NCBI GenBank assembly: GCA_905183005.1
Contig: CAJJDO010000079.1
Coordinates: forward strand, 7,096-71,095
Direction of reading: 5' to 3'
Length of the DNA stretch: 64,000 nt
DNA from: Paramecium pentaurelia
Lineage: Eukaryota > Ciliophora > Oligohymenophorea > Peniculida > Parameciidae
Shown here: positions 21,186 to 33,927 of the stretch, in pieces
Position numbering within the stretch: the first letter of the stretch is position 1
Layout: each line of letters starts with the position of its first letter
The notes under the pieces: generated by a model
What the model was told of the DNA's origin: nothing
Databases searched by the model: none
What the model saw: only the letters and a program-made list of their open reading frames with translations
Position numbers and translations under genes: made by a program

Positions 21186-23577
21186 TCAATCATCATATTT
21201 TATCACTTTTCCTCTTTTAAAATCTAATTAATATGCCTTTCTCTTCATTTCCAACCAAGAGCCAACTTTTTTACCCTATTAATATTCACCTTTGTAAATA
21301 ATTTAACAATTATCTGAAAACATATTGTGCAACTCAATCCATGGACCAATTTTAATGACATATCCTTCTTCATCATACGATCCACCACCACTAAATAATT
21401 TTTCATAATATTTTATACACTTATACTCCTTTATATTCAGTTTCCCATAAACCTATTTTTTTACCTATTTTATATTCTCCTTTGTAACTGACTTAATATA
21501 AATCTGAAAAATCATAACTCAACTCAGTCCATTTTCCAATCTTACATTAATTACCTACTTCATCAAATTATCCACCACCAATTAATGTTTTTTAATATTA
21601 AATTTTATCCTTTTTTTTTTCCATAATATTCTTATGACACCAAATATCCCATCTACCAACTTTTTTCCCATTTTTATAATCACCAACATAAGTAATTTAA
21701 GAAATACCCTCAAATTAATCACTTAACTCTGTCCATTTCCCTATCTTACACTCATTCCCTTCATCGTCATATGAACCACCTGCACTATTATAAAATAATA
21801 TTTGAAAATATATCTTTACAATACTGTAGATTATATTAGCTTTTCCCCTCTATAAAAAATATCCCATCTACCAATTTTTTTACCAAATTTATATTCACCA
21901 ACTTCTATAAATTTATATTATCTATAACTATCAACAAAATCTTCACTCAAATGGATCCAATTACCATTCTTCATTCCATTGCTTCCTTCATCATACGATC
22001 CCCCCCCACTAAACATTTTTAATATCTAATAATCCTACTTTTATGAATTGGATTTTAAATTCCATTAAATATCCCATCTACCCACTTTTGTACCATTATT
22101 GTAATTACCTTGACAAGTAATTTATGATAAATAATCAAATTCTTCCCATCTCCCGATCTTACATCCATTGTTACTTTCATCATATAATCCACCACCACTA
22201 AAACATTCCAACATAATATTTCATACAATAATTTACATCTTATTATTAAAATTAAAAATATCCCATCTACCAACTTTTATACCATTTTAATATTCACCAA
22301 TAAAAGTGACTTTAGGAATATCATTAGACCCCTCGATCAATTCGATCCAATTTCCAATTTTACACCCATTACCTCTTTTATCATATACTCCTCCACCTCT
22401 AAATTTATGGACATAAATATTTATTCATATAATTCTACATTTTTTTTCCAAAATACAAAACATCCCAATTACCAATTTTTTTACCATTATGATATTCACC
22501 TTTATAAGTTACTCTACAGTCATCTTTAAACTCCTCATTCAACTCAACCCATTGATTTATTTTGATTTCATCTCCTCCTTCATCATACTATCCGCCTCCA
22601 CTATTATATTTTGAGATAATATTTATTACATCTTTTCAAAATCATTATAAGTTTTCCTATAAAAATTCCATTTACCAACTTTCTTACCATTTTTATATTA
22701 ACCATCAAGAGTGATTTAAGAATCCATTCTAAATTGGTCGCTTAATTCAATCCATCTCCCATTTTTATACCCATCATTTGTTGAATCATATAAGCCACAT
22801 CCACTATATATAGATATAATATTTTTAAAATATTTACATTTATCTAAGTTTATTCTAATTGTAATCTTTATACCAAATATCCCATTAGCCAACTTTTTTA
22901 CCATTTTTATATTCTCCATCATAAGCAACTTGAGATATTTTATGAAACTCATCATTTAAATATGTCCATTTACCAGTTCTTTAGCCGTACTCATTGTATT
23001 ATCCACCCTTACTATAAAATTCATAAAAAATGAATACATTTTTTTGTTATTGTAAATATATATCCAATTCCCTCTTTTCTTCCCATTTAAATATTCACCA
23101 ACTTCATATAGCTATGCTTTGCTTTATATAATTATGATTTTAATTTATATTTACTTGGAATATTTCATAATGGGTTCTTTCCATAGCCCCTCCTTTAAGC
23201 CATTCTAGTAGTACCCACCAACTTCTTAAAGAACATTTCCATTCCATATAGCTATCCACTTCCCTGTTTTTTTATTTTTTTGCCCAAATTCACCTTACCA
23301 TTAAAAATGTTTGATTTTTTCCATATTTGTTAATATTTCTTCATTCTTAAAATCATCTTCAATTTATTCACTTTCAAAGATAATCAGAAATAATTTACGT
23401 TCTTAATACTCTTCCATCATAGATGTACATGATATAATTATCTTATGTCATTTTAATTTGGATTTAAACTTTTATAAATCTCTACTAGCTTAAATCCCAC
23501 TTATCGACATAAACATTGTTGAAGTTTTGTTTCTAAGTTGTTGACTCTGAGTATGTATTTTTAATTTATAGATCCAT
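21186..23577 (-). CDS. Glycine/tyrosine repeat protein (MORN-like), about 10 units
   Basis: ATG 23575-23577 begins MDLQIKNTYSESTTQKQNF. After a 28-nt intron near 23389 the protein enters tandem units of about 60 residues built on GGG-Y-D-E..G.K.G.W.EL, a spacer, then Y.GEYKNGKKVGRW. The glycine cluster falls near 23214, 23006, 22797, 22594, 22393, 22192, 22000, 21774, 21571 and 21387, a spacing of about 200 bp. Several units carry a short phase-2 intron just before the glycine cluster (for example 23012-23037, 26 nt; 22804-22837, 34 nt). The end is KRGKVIKYDD and TGA 21186-21188. The YxGEYKNGKK element resembles MORN motifs, usually linked to membrane or cytoskeleton attachment; the family role is unknown to me. 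Paralogous to 27906-30159. Two introns near 22200-22440 look longer (about 40 nt). Confidence 0.8.
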
Positions 23578-23954
23578 CTATTAAGAAAATTAATTTAATT
23601 TCTATCATCTTAACTAATGAATATATTAATTAAATAATGCTGGTCTTTGGAAACAAAATAAATTGATAGTGAATTATTAATTTTATTGATGTTGTTGGAG
23701 AGATCTTGACATAAATACTTATTTTTTTTGGAATGAAATACAAAAATTTCCAAACTTATTTATGTTATTATACATAAGATATTCAGAGATTTTTCATAGC
23801 TCTTATTTATGAATAAGATTCTTCCTGCAGAAAAATTAACAAAACTTATGTTCCTTAACATTTATGATTAATGGCTTAATGTGAAACCATACATGAAATA
23901 TAAATAAAATTCGCCATGTAGTAAGGTGTAATTGTTGAAGTTAAACATCAAATA
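23450..23954 (-). CDS. Open frame overlapping the 5' end of the repeat gene
   Basis: ATG near 23952 opens a frame of about 165 codons (MFNFNNYTLLHGEFY...), ending at TGA near 23450. It includes KKNKYLCQDLSNNINKINNS and RNQINFLNRWIYKLKIHTQS. Its second half overlaps the N-terminal exon of the repeat protein in a different frame. The paralogue at 27906-30159 has a long coiled N-terminus at this position, so this may be the equivalent upstream region after a frame change. Only one of the two overlapping frames is likely to be real. Confidence 0.35.
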
Positions 23955-24950
23955 AAGAATTATAATTTAAGCATCTTCATATAATGAACATTTTTTTGGA
24001 AAATTTACAATTGTAACTAAAAAATTATACTTATAATATTCTAATTCTAGATATCCATATGAAATAGTATTAAATAGGATTTGATAAAAATATTATTTTC
24101 TGTATATTTTGGGTATGTATGTTAGATGAGTAACTGAATTCAATTTCAATATGCTCATTCAACAATTTTTAACACTAAATGATAATTATTGCCATTAAAT
24201 ATTCTAAAAATTCTAAAACAGGATTTTTGCAAATAAAGAGATGTAAAAATAACAAAATTGAGATAAAAATGTATTAAATGCATTAAATGTAAAGATTTAA
24301 CTTAATAAAGGAAATTTGTTATAACAATTTAGAAATAATTCTTCAAAATTAAATTTAACAGGAATTACATCATTTTATTATTTGCTTGAAATTCTTGTTT
24401 TAAAACACTCAAAATTCTAAAATTATAGAATTATCATTTCTTCATTTGTGATTACTTATAATGAAGTCATTAATTTAATAGAAAATAAATAGAGTTTTAG
24501 AAGAACTAATTCTTCATAATAAAAATTTATTTGATTTTCATCATGATTTATTTAAATAATCATTAATAAAAAGGTAGGGATAGTTAAATTAAATTAGAAT
24601 TAATCAATAATGAATTAAGAAAATTAATAACAGCTTCATCAGAATTGAAAATGGTTAGAACTTGCCGATAAGTAATTTTACATATTTTGCATTCATTCAC
24701 AAATTAGTTGTTTAAAATTACGAAATCAGTTCCATGAATTTTACTTTATTGCTTATTTTTTTGTTACAGCATAGGAATTGTAAATAATAAATATTATCGG
24801 ATCAAAGTAAAGAAACTAAACTCTATTTTCATTTTAGTATCAAATCCACATGCTATTGATATATAACTATAATTTTCTTATGGATTAACAACTAAATTAT
24901 TAATATCCAGAAAAATTAATTGAAAAAAAATTAACCACAATAATTATTAT
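23955..24950. other. AT-rich region without a clear gene
   Basis: Only short open stretches are seen. Fragments near 24840-24910 (plus strand, NPHAIDIQLQFSYG) look weakly coding and may belong to the 3' exon annotated at 24960. Confidence 0.4.
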
Positions 24951-24959
24951 TTAAACTGT

Positions 24960-25264
24960 AAATGTTAATGCATTAAGATGATCTATACGAAAAGGAATAT
25001 TAGAATAGCATTAAAATGATTAAAATAAAGTTCAAAATGAAACTTTCTAATTTAAGAATAGCAATAATAGGATGATAATCATAAAAATAAAAAGAATCAA
25101 AATCTAAAAAAAATATCATTTAGGAATATGCCTTAATATCAGTATTAACATCATCAAATTATTTAGTTATTTATCCATTTTAAGTAAATGATACATTTTT
25201 GTTAGTGCGATATCCTTACCGCAATAAACAATCTCGAAAGGAATAAATTAATCAACTTTAATGA
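24960..25264 (+). CDS. 3' exon of an unrecognised gene
   Basis: A plus-strand frame reads ESKSKKNIIQEYALISVLTS, NYLVIYPFQVNDTFLLVRYP, YRNKQSRKEQINQLQ and stops at TGA 25262-25264. Hydrophobic strands followed by a basic/Gln tail look like a real C-terminus. Upstream in the same frame TGA occurs at about 25072, so the beginning is lost or spliced. Not recognised. Confidence 0.4.
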
Positions 25265-25431
25265 TTCTTAAATGTTTCTTATGTACATTTCATTCTCATT
25301 CAGAATTGAATTGAATTAATATAATATTCTTAGAGGATAGTAGGAGAAAAGTTGAATTAATAGTTTATTATTTATAATAATCAATTTTTATTCATATTTA
25401 TTTATACTAACATTCAAAATTTAAATTATGT

Positions 25432-25953
25432 TCATTGTTATTAATATAAATTTATTTATTTTAACCTTTGAGTTTATAATGCAGCCTGTTCAACAGAAAC
25501 ACTTATACAATAATACTGTAGAATAATAAATAATTCTTTTAATTTAATTTATTAATCATAAATAGTAATGAACAATAATTTAAGAAACTATTAGAAATAG
25601 TATTTTTAGATTTTCCAATCAAAATAATATTTTTTAATAACCAATAATAGGATTAGAATTTCATAGTCGATCTACTTTTTGATATATTGATCTCTCTCTT
25701 TAATAACATAATAAACACCTTGTAGAATCTTGACCTTAGTTAGTATTTTCAAGTCTTCAACATTTTATCATTTTAACCTCTGTAAAAAAGTTTACTTACA
25801 GATTACCATTTTATCATAATTAAATAAGATAATTATCCTTGTCTAATTCTATAACAAAACAATAACTTTTATTATACATATTAGTTTCTTAACTAAAGAA
25901 AATGATTAATAATAAGATAGATTGAAATCAACTGCCTCTCTTTCGGATGACAT
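25432..25953 (-). CDS. Hypothetical ORF beginning MSSEREAVDF
   Basis: ATG at 25951-25953 gives MSSEREAVDFNLSYYQSFSL, then VKKLICIIK; lower down a frame reads LKILTKVKILQGVYYVIKER and stays open to TGA 25432-25434. The two pieces are separated by TGA codons near 25780-25765. A short intron may lie there but I could not place one that keeps phase. No domain recognised. Confidence 0.35.
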
Positions 25954-25959
25954 CTTTGT

Positions 25960-27880
25960 TAAAAATTTATATTACTAATAAATTACACAGTAAGATTGCT
26001 ACAATTATGTCCTTTTATTCCAATGTAGTTTAATAGGAAGTATATAATTTACTCTCATTAAGTAACTTTTAATTCCGATATATTTAGTAAATTTAATTTT
26101 ATGATGATGAAATTGTATCTAAAATTCTTAATCAATTTTATGATAACAGTCTTTTATTAACATCTTTGATAAAGATGCACCATCCTTCTTGTTGATTCAA
26201 TTCTTATTTGGAAAGATATTCTTCGCATTTTCACAATATCTATTTAAAATCCACCAGCATTATTACCTTTACTGGAAATAATACTCTACTCTAAAAACGA
26301 GTGTGTTACTGTAAAGTATTACATAGTTTATAACTTATTTATAAATTAAACAATAATGATGAAATTCAAAAACTTATTGTGCTTAAATTTGACAAGTAAG
26401 AGAACATCCCAAGTATTTTAATTGATTATATTCGATAGCAGAAATAATATAAATTGCTTAGAATAAACTTATTCTCTTTAATAGACTCTAAAATATCTAA
26501 TTCTATGTTAATGAAGCTTTAATTAAAACATTTTTTTAATATATGATTAACTCGTTCAATTCTTTTATAATTTGTATATTGAGGAAAGGGTTCAGATAAA
26601 TAATACTAAAAATATATATGGTTTAATACTTTATCTGAGAATACATCATATTTCTATTAGAAATTCGCATTATGAGGGTTAAAATTAACAATCTTTATGT
26701 AACAGGAGTTTTCAAATAAATATACTTAAGCAAATTTAATTTATTGTAGCTAAAACATCGATATGGTATTTTTATTTAAAATTAATTAATAATATTATGG
26801 GCAATGGTAGAGGGGATGGTATTTTTGATGTATATTATTATTCTATTCTAATGCTGCCACTAAGGAACACAAAACCTAGGTTTGATCACTAGGAAAGTGA
26901 GTAAAGACAGTTATAAGAAAGGCTCAAAAGAGAATATGAAATGAATAATTGACCGAATTCATAAATAGATAATATTAAGAGATAATCATATAAGAATTCA
27001 AATTTATTCTTTATTTTCAAACTTTTCTTCCTCTAACAAGAGACAAAATTGATGGAATATATTTTATGGTTGAAAATCAATTTTTTATAATACTCTTTAT
27101 TTCTTTACTTTTATTTTTTTAAATATACTCTATAGAAAGATTTGATGTAGATAATGTTATCATCTTAATACATACCGATAGAAAATATATTTAAGATATG
27201 GAAAAGAAGATTAATGGATGGATCTACAGATCATTTCAAAATGATCTAAATATTTGAAAGTAGTATTTCTATATTTATCTTACTCAACCAATTGTTGAGT
27301 AAGCATAGAATGAATTAGTGCCAATCATAATAATGAGTAATGACTCAATGAATATCATTATATTTTAGGTTAAATAATATTCTTACAAAAATATATATTT
27401 AAATATAGTAATTTTCCAAATGAATTTTAATCATCCTGTATTGAGCATTTTAATATCTTTTTTCTTTTTGACCTCACATTTTAAGTTCAATCTATAAATG
27501 TAATTTAATATAAGATAGGTCACCGCATATAACCATACCAATTCTAATATCAAAAGAAAATACTACTTTCCAGGATTCAAAAATCATATCAAAATGAAAA
27601 TGGGGGATATCAAGCAAAAGATCGTTAATAAATTACTAAGATAAACCTCTTAATCGATTTCGAATTCCTTTCTAATAGTTTAAAGATTATCAAATTCTTA
27701 GTTTTTTGGACTAAACAATTTTTATTTAAAAAACATAAGATTAACTCAGATTGATAAACATAAATAACATAATTATCAAATTAGTGGTCATTTTTAATTT
27801 CAAAAATATTTTATTATTCTAAAATAGATTGATAAATTAATCTACTTTTTTTGTGGGTCTTAAAAGAATGCTAAAATAAA
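25960..27880. other. Long AT-rich stretch without a supported gene
   Basis: Many short frames but none with convincing composition. It contains a slightly GC-richer patch near 26800-26940 and a perfect hairpin at 27279-27303. It could hold decayed genes or untranslated DNA. Confidence 0.4.
27279..27303. repeat. Perfect 10-bp inverted repeat with 5-nt loop
   Basis: CTTACTCAAC and GTTGAGTAAG are exact complements around CAATT. It lies in non-coding DNA well away from a gene end, so a terminator role is not supported; it may be a small palindrome of no function. Confidence 0.6.
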
Positions 27881-27905
27881 TATTTTAATTTTTATTATGA
27901 TAATT

Positions 27906-30159
27906 TCATTTATCATAATTCACAATTCCCCTAGTCTAATTTTTTCTAATTTCGATTTCCATCCAACTTCCAATCTTTTTACCCTCTCTATATTAACCTT
28001 TATAAACTAATTATTAGAAATCAACAAACTAATCTTTCACATCAATCCATTCTCCAACCTTCAAAGAGTCTTAATCATTGTAAGATCCACCACCACTAAA
28101 AATTGATATTATATATGTATTCTAATTTACATATTAACATCTAAAAAATCCCCATAATTCTTCTTCAAATAACTACTCCATCTACCAACCTTCTTACCAT
28201 TTTTATACCATCCATTAAATGTGACCTAAGATCTATCCCAAAATCCCTCACTTAATTCAACCCAATTTCCTATTTTAACTGATGCACTTTCATCATATAC
28301 TCCACCACCACTAAAAATGTTATTTTTAATATTTTTACATTTAAATAAAAGGTTGGTTTTCAAATTCTCGATAAGAAATATCCCATTTCCCTATTTTCTT
28401 ACCATTTAAATATTAGCCTTTTTAAATTATTTATGCAGCACCATAAAATCCATCACATAACTCTATCCAGTTCCCAATTTTAATAGAACCTTCTTTATTA
28501 TATGATCCACCACCACTAAAATTTGTAAATATTAATATAATTTTACATTAATTGTCCAAATGCTTCAATAGACCACAAATTTATTTTTTTACCATTTTTA
28601 TATTCCCCCTTCAAAATAACTTAAGAATTATCCCAGAATCCTTCGCTCAATTCAACCCATTTTCCTATCTTAAAAGAATATTCTTCATCATATAATCCAC
28701 CACCACTAAAAAAGGACTATAAGAATTACATCTAAACTTTTATTTTATCATCAAAATCTTTTTTCCGCCAAATATCCCATCTACCAATTTTCTTACCATT
28801 TCTATATTGACCCTCATATGTGACTTACGAATTGCAATAAAATCCCTCGCTCAATTCAATCCATTTTCCAATCTTATTTGAATTTGTAATGCCATCATTA
28901 TCTTTAATGTTTGCAGAAGAAAGTTATGATTAAACTTAGGAATTTTACTACTATGTTGATTTATAATCATATTCTTGGGACAATATATTTTAAGGATGAT
29001 AATCCTCATACTATCCACCACCACTTATATTTTATATTTTAATATTACATCTCTACTCCTTCATACTTTATCACCCATCTACCAACTTTTTTTCCATCCT
29101 TATATTCACCATTATAAATTATTTAAGATTTATCCCAAAAAGTTTTACTCAATTCAGTCCATTATCCATTCTTCTCACCTTTATAATTATATATACCACC
29201 ATTACTAACTTAATACATATCTTTTTTACATTATTTTATCCTAATAATTATATTTCCAATCTCCTATTTTTAAACCATTATCATATTCACCTTCTTCATA
29301 TACCTGAGCTTCCCTATTATATTATTAAATTAAGCTAACTTCCAATAATTCTAAAATAATTCTTTCCACTTGCCATATTTTTTTCCATCATTAGTGTATT
29401 ATCCGCCTACACCATCCAAAGTGTTACCCATCCATGTAGCTATCCATTTTCCTATCTTCTTATTATTATTTCCAAAGTCCCCCTTCCATTATAAATATTA
29501 AATCTACTCTAAGTTAGTTAATATTTCTGGCCTCCTAGAAGTATCATTTATTTTATCGCTATTTAATTTAAATATAAATATTACTACCTTCTTATTATGG
29601 ATCCATCAAGAATATATTGAATTTCATTATTATTTTATAAGTTTATTAATAGTTTAGTTCTTATGAATCTAGTACCAGACCAAATTTAGGCTTCTAATTC
29701 TTAAGGAAACTCTTACTATTTAAAGCTTTCCTTTTCTAATCCAAATTATTATTAAAAAATTCTTTATTAAATTTAATCTTTATATTTATCAATTAAGAAT
29801 TCTTTAATATTAATTTTTTAATGTTAAACTTATTCCAAAAAAATTTTTTTCACTGCATTTTGATTCATTTAATTTTCTGGTTAATCTTTATTTGATTCTA
29901 TATAATGAATATTTTTCATGGTTTAACAAAATTGAAAGATTTCAAGAAGTTATTTATTTGTCTCACTCCAGTTAGGGTATTATAATATATGATCTATTTT
30001 TGTTAAATCATTTGCAAGCAAATTTAACTAAGATATTTGTAATTTTTCCATATTCTTTTAATTGATTTCCTTTTCTTAAAAATTATTAACAAATTGAAGA
30101 ATATTAATTAATTCTAAACTTAATTTGATGAATTTCTTTATTTCGGATATAGAATTCAT
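27906..30159 (-). CDS. Glycine/tyrosine repeat protein (MORN-like), about 7 units
   Basis: ATG 30157-30159 starts MNSISEIKKFIKLSLELINI. About 150 residues of Gln-rich, probably coiled sequence follow without an intron, then YILDGSIIRS, a 29-nt intron (about 29558-29586), and RPEILTNLEQIQYLQWKGDF, GNNNKKIGKWIATWMGNTLD. Repeat units of the GGG-Y-D / GKW.EL / Y.GEYKNGKK.GRW type follow, with glycine clusters near 29402, 29193, 29008, 28703, 28508, 28305 and 28089. The frame ends RGIVNYDK at TGA 27906-27908. One unit (about 28990-28880) carries an in-frame Gln/Ser-rich insert of about 100 bp (YDYKSTQQQNSQVQSQLSS). It appears intact. Paralogue of 21186-23577, and its N-terminus shows what that gene probably should have. 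Confidence 0.8.
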
Positions 30160-30470
30160 TCTGCTTTTAATCCATGATTAAGTTTTTTCAAATGATATTA
30201 ATGATGCAACATGGTTTGAATGTAATAGTTGAATACACTAATTACAAAATGGTCTTAGTGAATGACAATTGGGATCTAGGCAAATACCATTTATTGGCAT
30301 TTATGAATGATCAATCCTTGTACAATATTGTTATTCCATTCTTTAATGTATTTATTATATAAATAATAATCAAATTATTAGCTCAATTCATTTCTATCTC
30401 TAAATTTTTATCACCATAAGTAAAAAATATTTTAGTTGAAATTCTACTATCTAATTGATTAAATATCTAG

Positions 30471-30768
30471 AGGTTCATTAACCAGAGTTTATAATGTGAT
30501 ATCATTTTTGAGAATCACTCAATTTAAACAATTTTGGTAAGAAAATAATAAATTCTAGTTGTTTATGCCTTTTAGTGAGGATAAATAAATCTGTTAATTA
30601 TTGTTAATTAGCTTGAATAAAGTTGGTGGAGGACTGTAAATTGATCAGCTCATTGATAAATTCAATAGAATATTTTATTAAGATTTTCTTTTTTAAGAGT
30701 ATTTTTAAATGTTGCAACTTGAAATTATATTAGAAAATTACATAGATTAAAAATAAATGGATTTCTGA
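30471..30768 (+). CDS. Unrecognised ORF with one 22-nt intron
   Basis: The frame reads RFINQSLQCDIIFENHSIQ, crosses a 22-nt intron (GTAAGAAAA...TTCTAG, about 30538-30559), and continues LLFMPFSEDKQICQLLLISL, GGGLQIDQLIDKFNRIFYQD, MLQLEIILENYIDQKQMDF to TGA 30766-30768. An upstream exon probably ends before the AG at 30469-30470. Helical, no recognised domain. The next gene starts 140 bp downstream on the same strand. Confidence 0.5.
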
Positions 30769-30908
30769 TAATGATAACAATAAGCATAATATTAAGAATT
30801 TTTAATATTAGTCTTGAAAAAAAGATAAGGCTTTGTGTTGAATCTTGATATTATTAGTATAATTTCAATTACTGTGTTTATAAATATTTATTAAAAATAT
30901 AGAAATAT

Positions 30909-31988
30909 ATGATTTTGTAATCAAATTCAAAGCTAAAATGCTAACAAAATAATCATCTGGATGAGATAGACATAGTTTGTTATAACTAATTATGTACAGA
31001 GTTCAGACTAAATTGTTTTAAATATTTAAAATATGGAAGAATCCATCATGATCATTTTAAAGATGTTGAAAAAATTATCACTTTAATAACATATATTGAA
31101 AATAAAAAATAAGAATGTGATAATTTTATTGATGATCTCAATAAATATGTAGAAAGTGTAAATCAAACATTTTCTTTGTTAAAAATGGGAATCAGATTTA
31201 AATATTCTTATTAATTATTTTAAATACACGAATTTTGGGTAAATATGAGGATGCAATTGTTTGGATAGACAAAGCATTAGCTATAGATTCTAAAGATTAC
31301 TTATATGAGAAAGGTAGATTGAATAATAATGAAATTAATAGGTGTTTGCTTAAGAAATTAAAAAAAAATATCAAGATGCAATCATTTGTATAGGCAATGC
31401 ATTATCTATAAATTCTAAACATATTAATTCCTTACATTAGAAAGGTAGATTGAATTCATAATTATATGAATAGGTCAATTTTTAAGAAATTTAAATAAAT
31501 ATCAGGATGCAATAACCTGGTTGGATAAAGCCTTAGCTATAGACCTAAAATATGTTAATTCCTTATATGCAAAAGGTAGATTGAATCTAAATTATATTAA
31601 TAGGTTTATGTTTAAGAACTTATTATTAAGTATTTTATTATAAGATTGTTAAGTAAATATGAGAATGTAATACCTTGGTGGACAAAGCATTAGCTATTGA
31701 TCCTAAGCATGTTAGTTCCTTACATGAGAAAGGTAAATTGAAAATAATAATTTTAATAGGTGAGTGTTTAAGATTATTAAAAAGATATAAAGAATCCATA
31801 TAATTTCTACTGTCCATCAATCAGAAACATACATTTTCTCTGATGTCCACAGGTATCTTATCATCTAATTTGTAGGAGATTGTTTAACAGACTTAAAAAA
31901 ATATAAAGAAGCTCTCATTTGTTATGAAAAATCATTAAAAATTGATCCAAACGATTAATATGTAAAAAAAAAAAAAAGAAAGAACTGA
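30909..31988 (+). pseudogene. Zinc-finger/TPR protein, decayed copy
   Basis: ATG 30909 starts an N-terminal Cys/His domain (KLKCQQNNHLDEIDIVCYNQ, LCTEFRLNCF, then IHHDH) like a B-box, and a helical linker ending SLLKMGIRFKYS. TPR units follow from about 31218: KYEDAIVWIDKALAIDS, YQDAIICIGNALSINSKHIN, KYQDAITWLDKALAIDLKYV, and a last one, YKEALICYEKSLKIDPNDQY, ending at TGA 31986-31988. Three units carry a 28-29-nt intron at the same place (the first at 31314-31341). Compared with 59349-60221 the copy lacks the linker between Cys/His domain and TPRs. It has one A too many in an A9 run and other shifts, so it is probably dead. TPRs normally mediate protein contacts. Confidence 0.65.
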
Positions 31989-31999
31989 ATTATTAATTT

Positions 32000-33440
32000 G
32001 AAATTGTTAGAAGAAATTGAATTGATGAGTATTAAATATTTAAAAATATCATCATGATATATTTATTACATTTGCTATATACTAATTATTGCTTTTTTGG
32101 TTCAATTTATCTAAATATTATTAATTTTAGATTGATTTGCCTATATCAATATTGTGATAATATGTTGTAATTTAATTATAAAAATAATAATTTCAATTGA
32201 TATTACAAATATTTAATAATTTAAAATTAAATATAAATAATAAAGAATAAAAATATCCATTTGAAAACTTAGATTATCTTTATATTCTTGACATATTCAT
32301 TCAGACTTTTACATTATACTATTATAATTTTCTAAAATTAAATTAAGATTTATTAATTACAGGTCATAAATTAATAAAAAGTAAGACAATAAGCTTTTTA
32401 GTTTTGGGTAAATTAAATTTAGAATGATAAGATAATAAATTAAAGTAGATTCAAGAAGTTAAAACTTTTTAATATTAATTCAATAGACCTGAATTTAACA
32501 TATTCAAAATAATAAATAATTAAAAAATCCAAAAATTAAATTTTATAATAATATTTTTTTTGAGATACAATTTAGGTCATCATAGTAATTAATGCCATTT
32601 AATATTTTACAAAAGATTTTAATCTAAACATGTAGTAGCTTTAAAAACAAATGAAACTTTTAATTTAAAAAGCAAAGAAAAGTAATCATAGTAGTAAATC
32701 TATACTCTAATTTTATGAGATTGATATTGAAGTTTGAAAAATTATTATATTATTGCAAGAAATTCAAAAAGATACAGTAAAATTATTTTTTAATTTCTAA
32801 GATTAAAATGAGATTTGTGATATTCATTTATTGGCTTTAAATAATTTTTATTTGGTTAGATTTAATAAGAGATATCAATAGACAAAAATAAAAATTATAT
32901 TCTTTACTTATGCTTTGATCAATCTGAAGATACATTAGTTACATGTTGTAATGATATATTAATGATAATTTGGACAAAGATCATTAAATAAAATTGTAGT
33001 TTGGATTTATCGTTAAAGTCGTTGCTTGATTGATTTATAAATCTATTGAATCAAATTAAATGAAATTAATGCAACGGTTATTTTAAAATAATCAGTAATC
33101 CAACAATAAATTATAATACATGAATCAAATCAAGAATATGGAGATTAATTATAATTTATAATAATTTATTCTGATGACAATGGATAAATAAGAAGGAATT
33201 TCGTTACAGTATTTGAGCTACTAATTAATAGATATCAAGAAAATCTAAAAACGAAAATAAAAAATTAATTAAAGATGATAAAGATTTTAATCTGGAATTA
33301 AGCACAAATTTAACATTTGATCAAAATATTAAATGATAGGTAATTAAAGATAATTACAAGTATACAATATTTATCTAATTCTATTTAAGAAATATATTTA
33401 TTAATTTTGTATAAAGAGGGCAAATATATGGAATAAATAT
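32000..33440. other. AT-rich region, no supported gene
   Basis: About 83% A+T with only scattered short frames. Nothing recognisable. Confidence 0.45.
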
Positions 33441-33444
33441 TAAT

Positions 33445-33692
33445 TCATTCTTTCATATGCTGTCTTCTCTATTTCAAACTTGCCTTCTTCTAAGTGGAGA
33501 GATAAACTGGATCAAATTTAAGAAATAATTGGTCCAACATTTTGGATACGGTAGCAATTCCTTGCCCTTCAAACTATTTCTGATAAAATAATTTTCTGTA
33601 AAAATATTACTATTTAGTGAAATCTTAAAGTTATTACTAACAATCTTCAACAAATATGATATAGTGTTGGACAGTGAAATGAGCCACAATCC
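33445..33692 (-). CDS. Short ORF, possible gene remnant
   Basis: In one frame the strand reads HYIIFVEDCQQQLQDFTKQQ, FEGQGIATVSKMLDQLFLKF, DPVYLSTQKKASLK and ends at TGA 33445-33447. In a neighbouring frame the tail reads EEGKFEIEKTAYERM. A faint likeness to class III nucleotide cyclase (strand, helix with LFLKFD, then a KIET-like strand) was noticed, but key metal-binding Asp residues cannot be placed. Low confidence. Confidence 0.3.
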
Positions 33693-33927
33693 ACATCAAA
33701 TATTTGGTTGCTTATTGGGGATAAAAACTTAAATATTTGTAGAATAAAAAAATCTTAAGATTATTATTTTGATATTCCTAGTTAAATATAAGAATATTAT
33801 TATTATCAATTAATTTAATCATTCCATAAATATTGATTAGAATTTACACATATTATTTGATAGATTCAATAACAACGGTATTTAAAAATGTATTTTAGCC
33901 TTAGAGCAATCAATTTAAGGTAAATAA

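Noticed and set aside
22055..22955. Minus-strand short frames MVDGIF... and MMSFIK... within the first repeat gene
   Set aside because: Same strand but the wrong frame; removing the short introns gives the repeat protein instead.
28975..29208. Plus-strand ORF over the second repeat gene
   Set aside because: Antisense to the intact glycine/tyrosine repeat protein.
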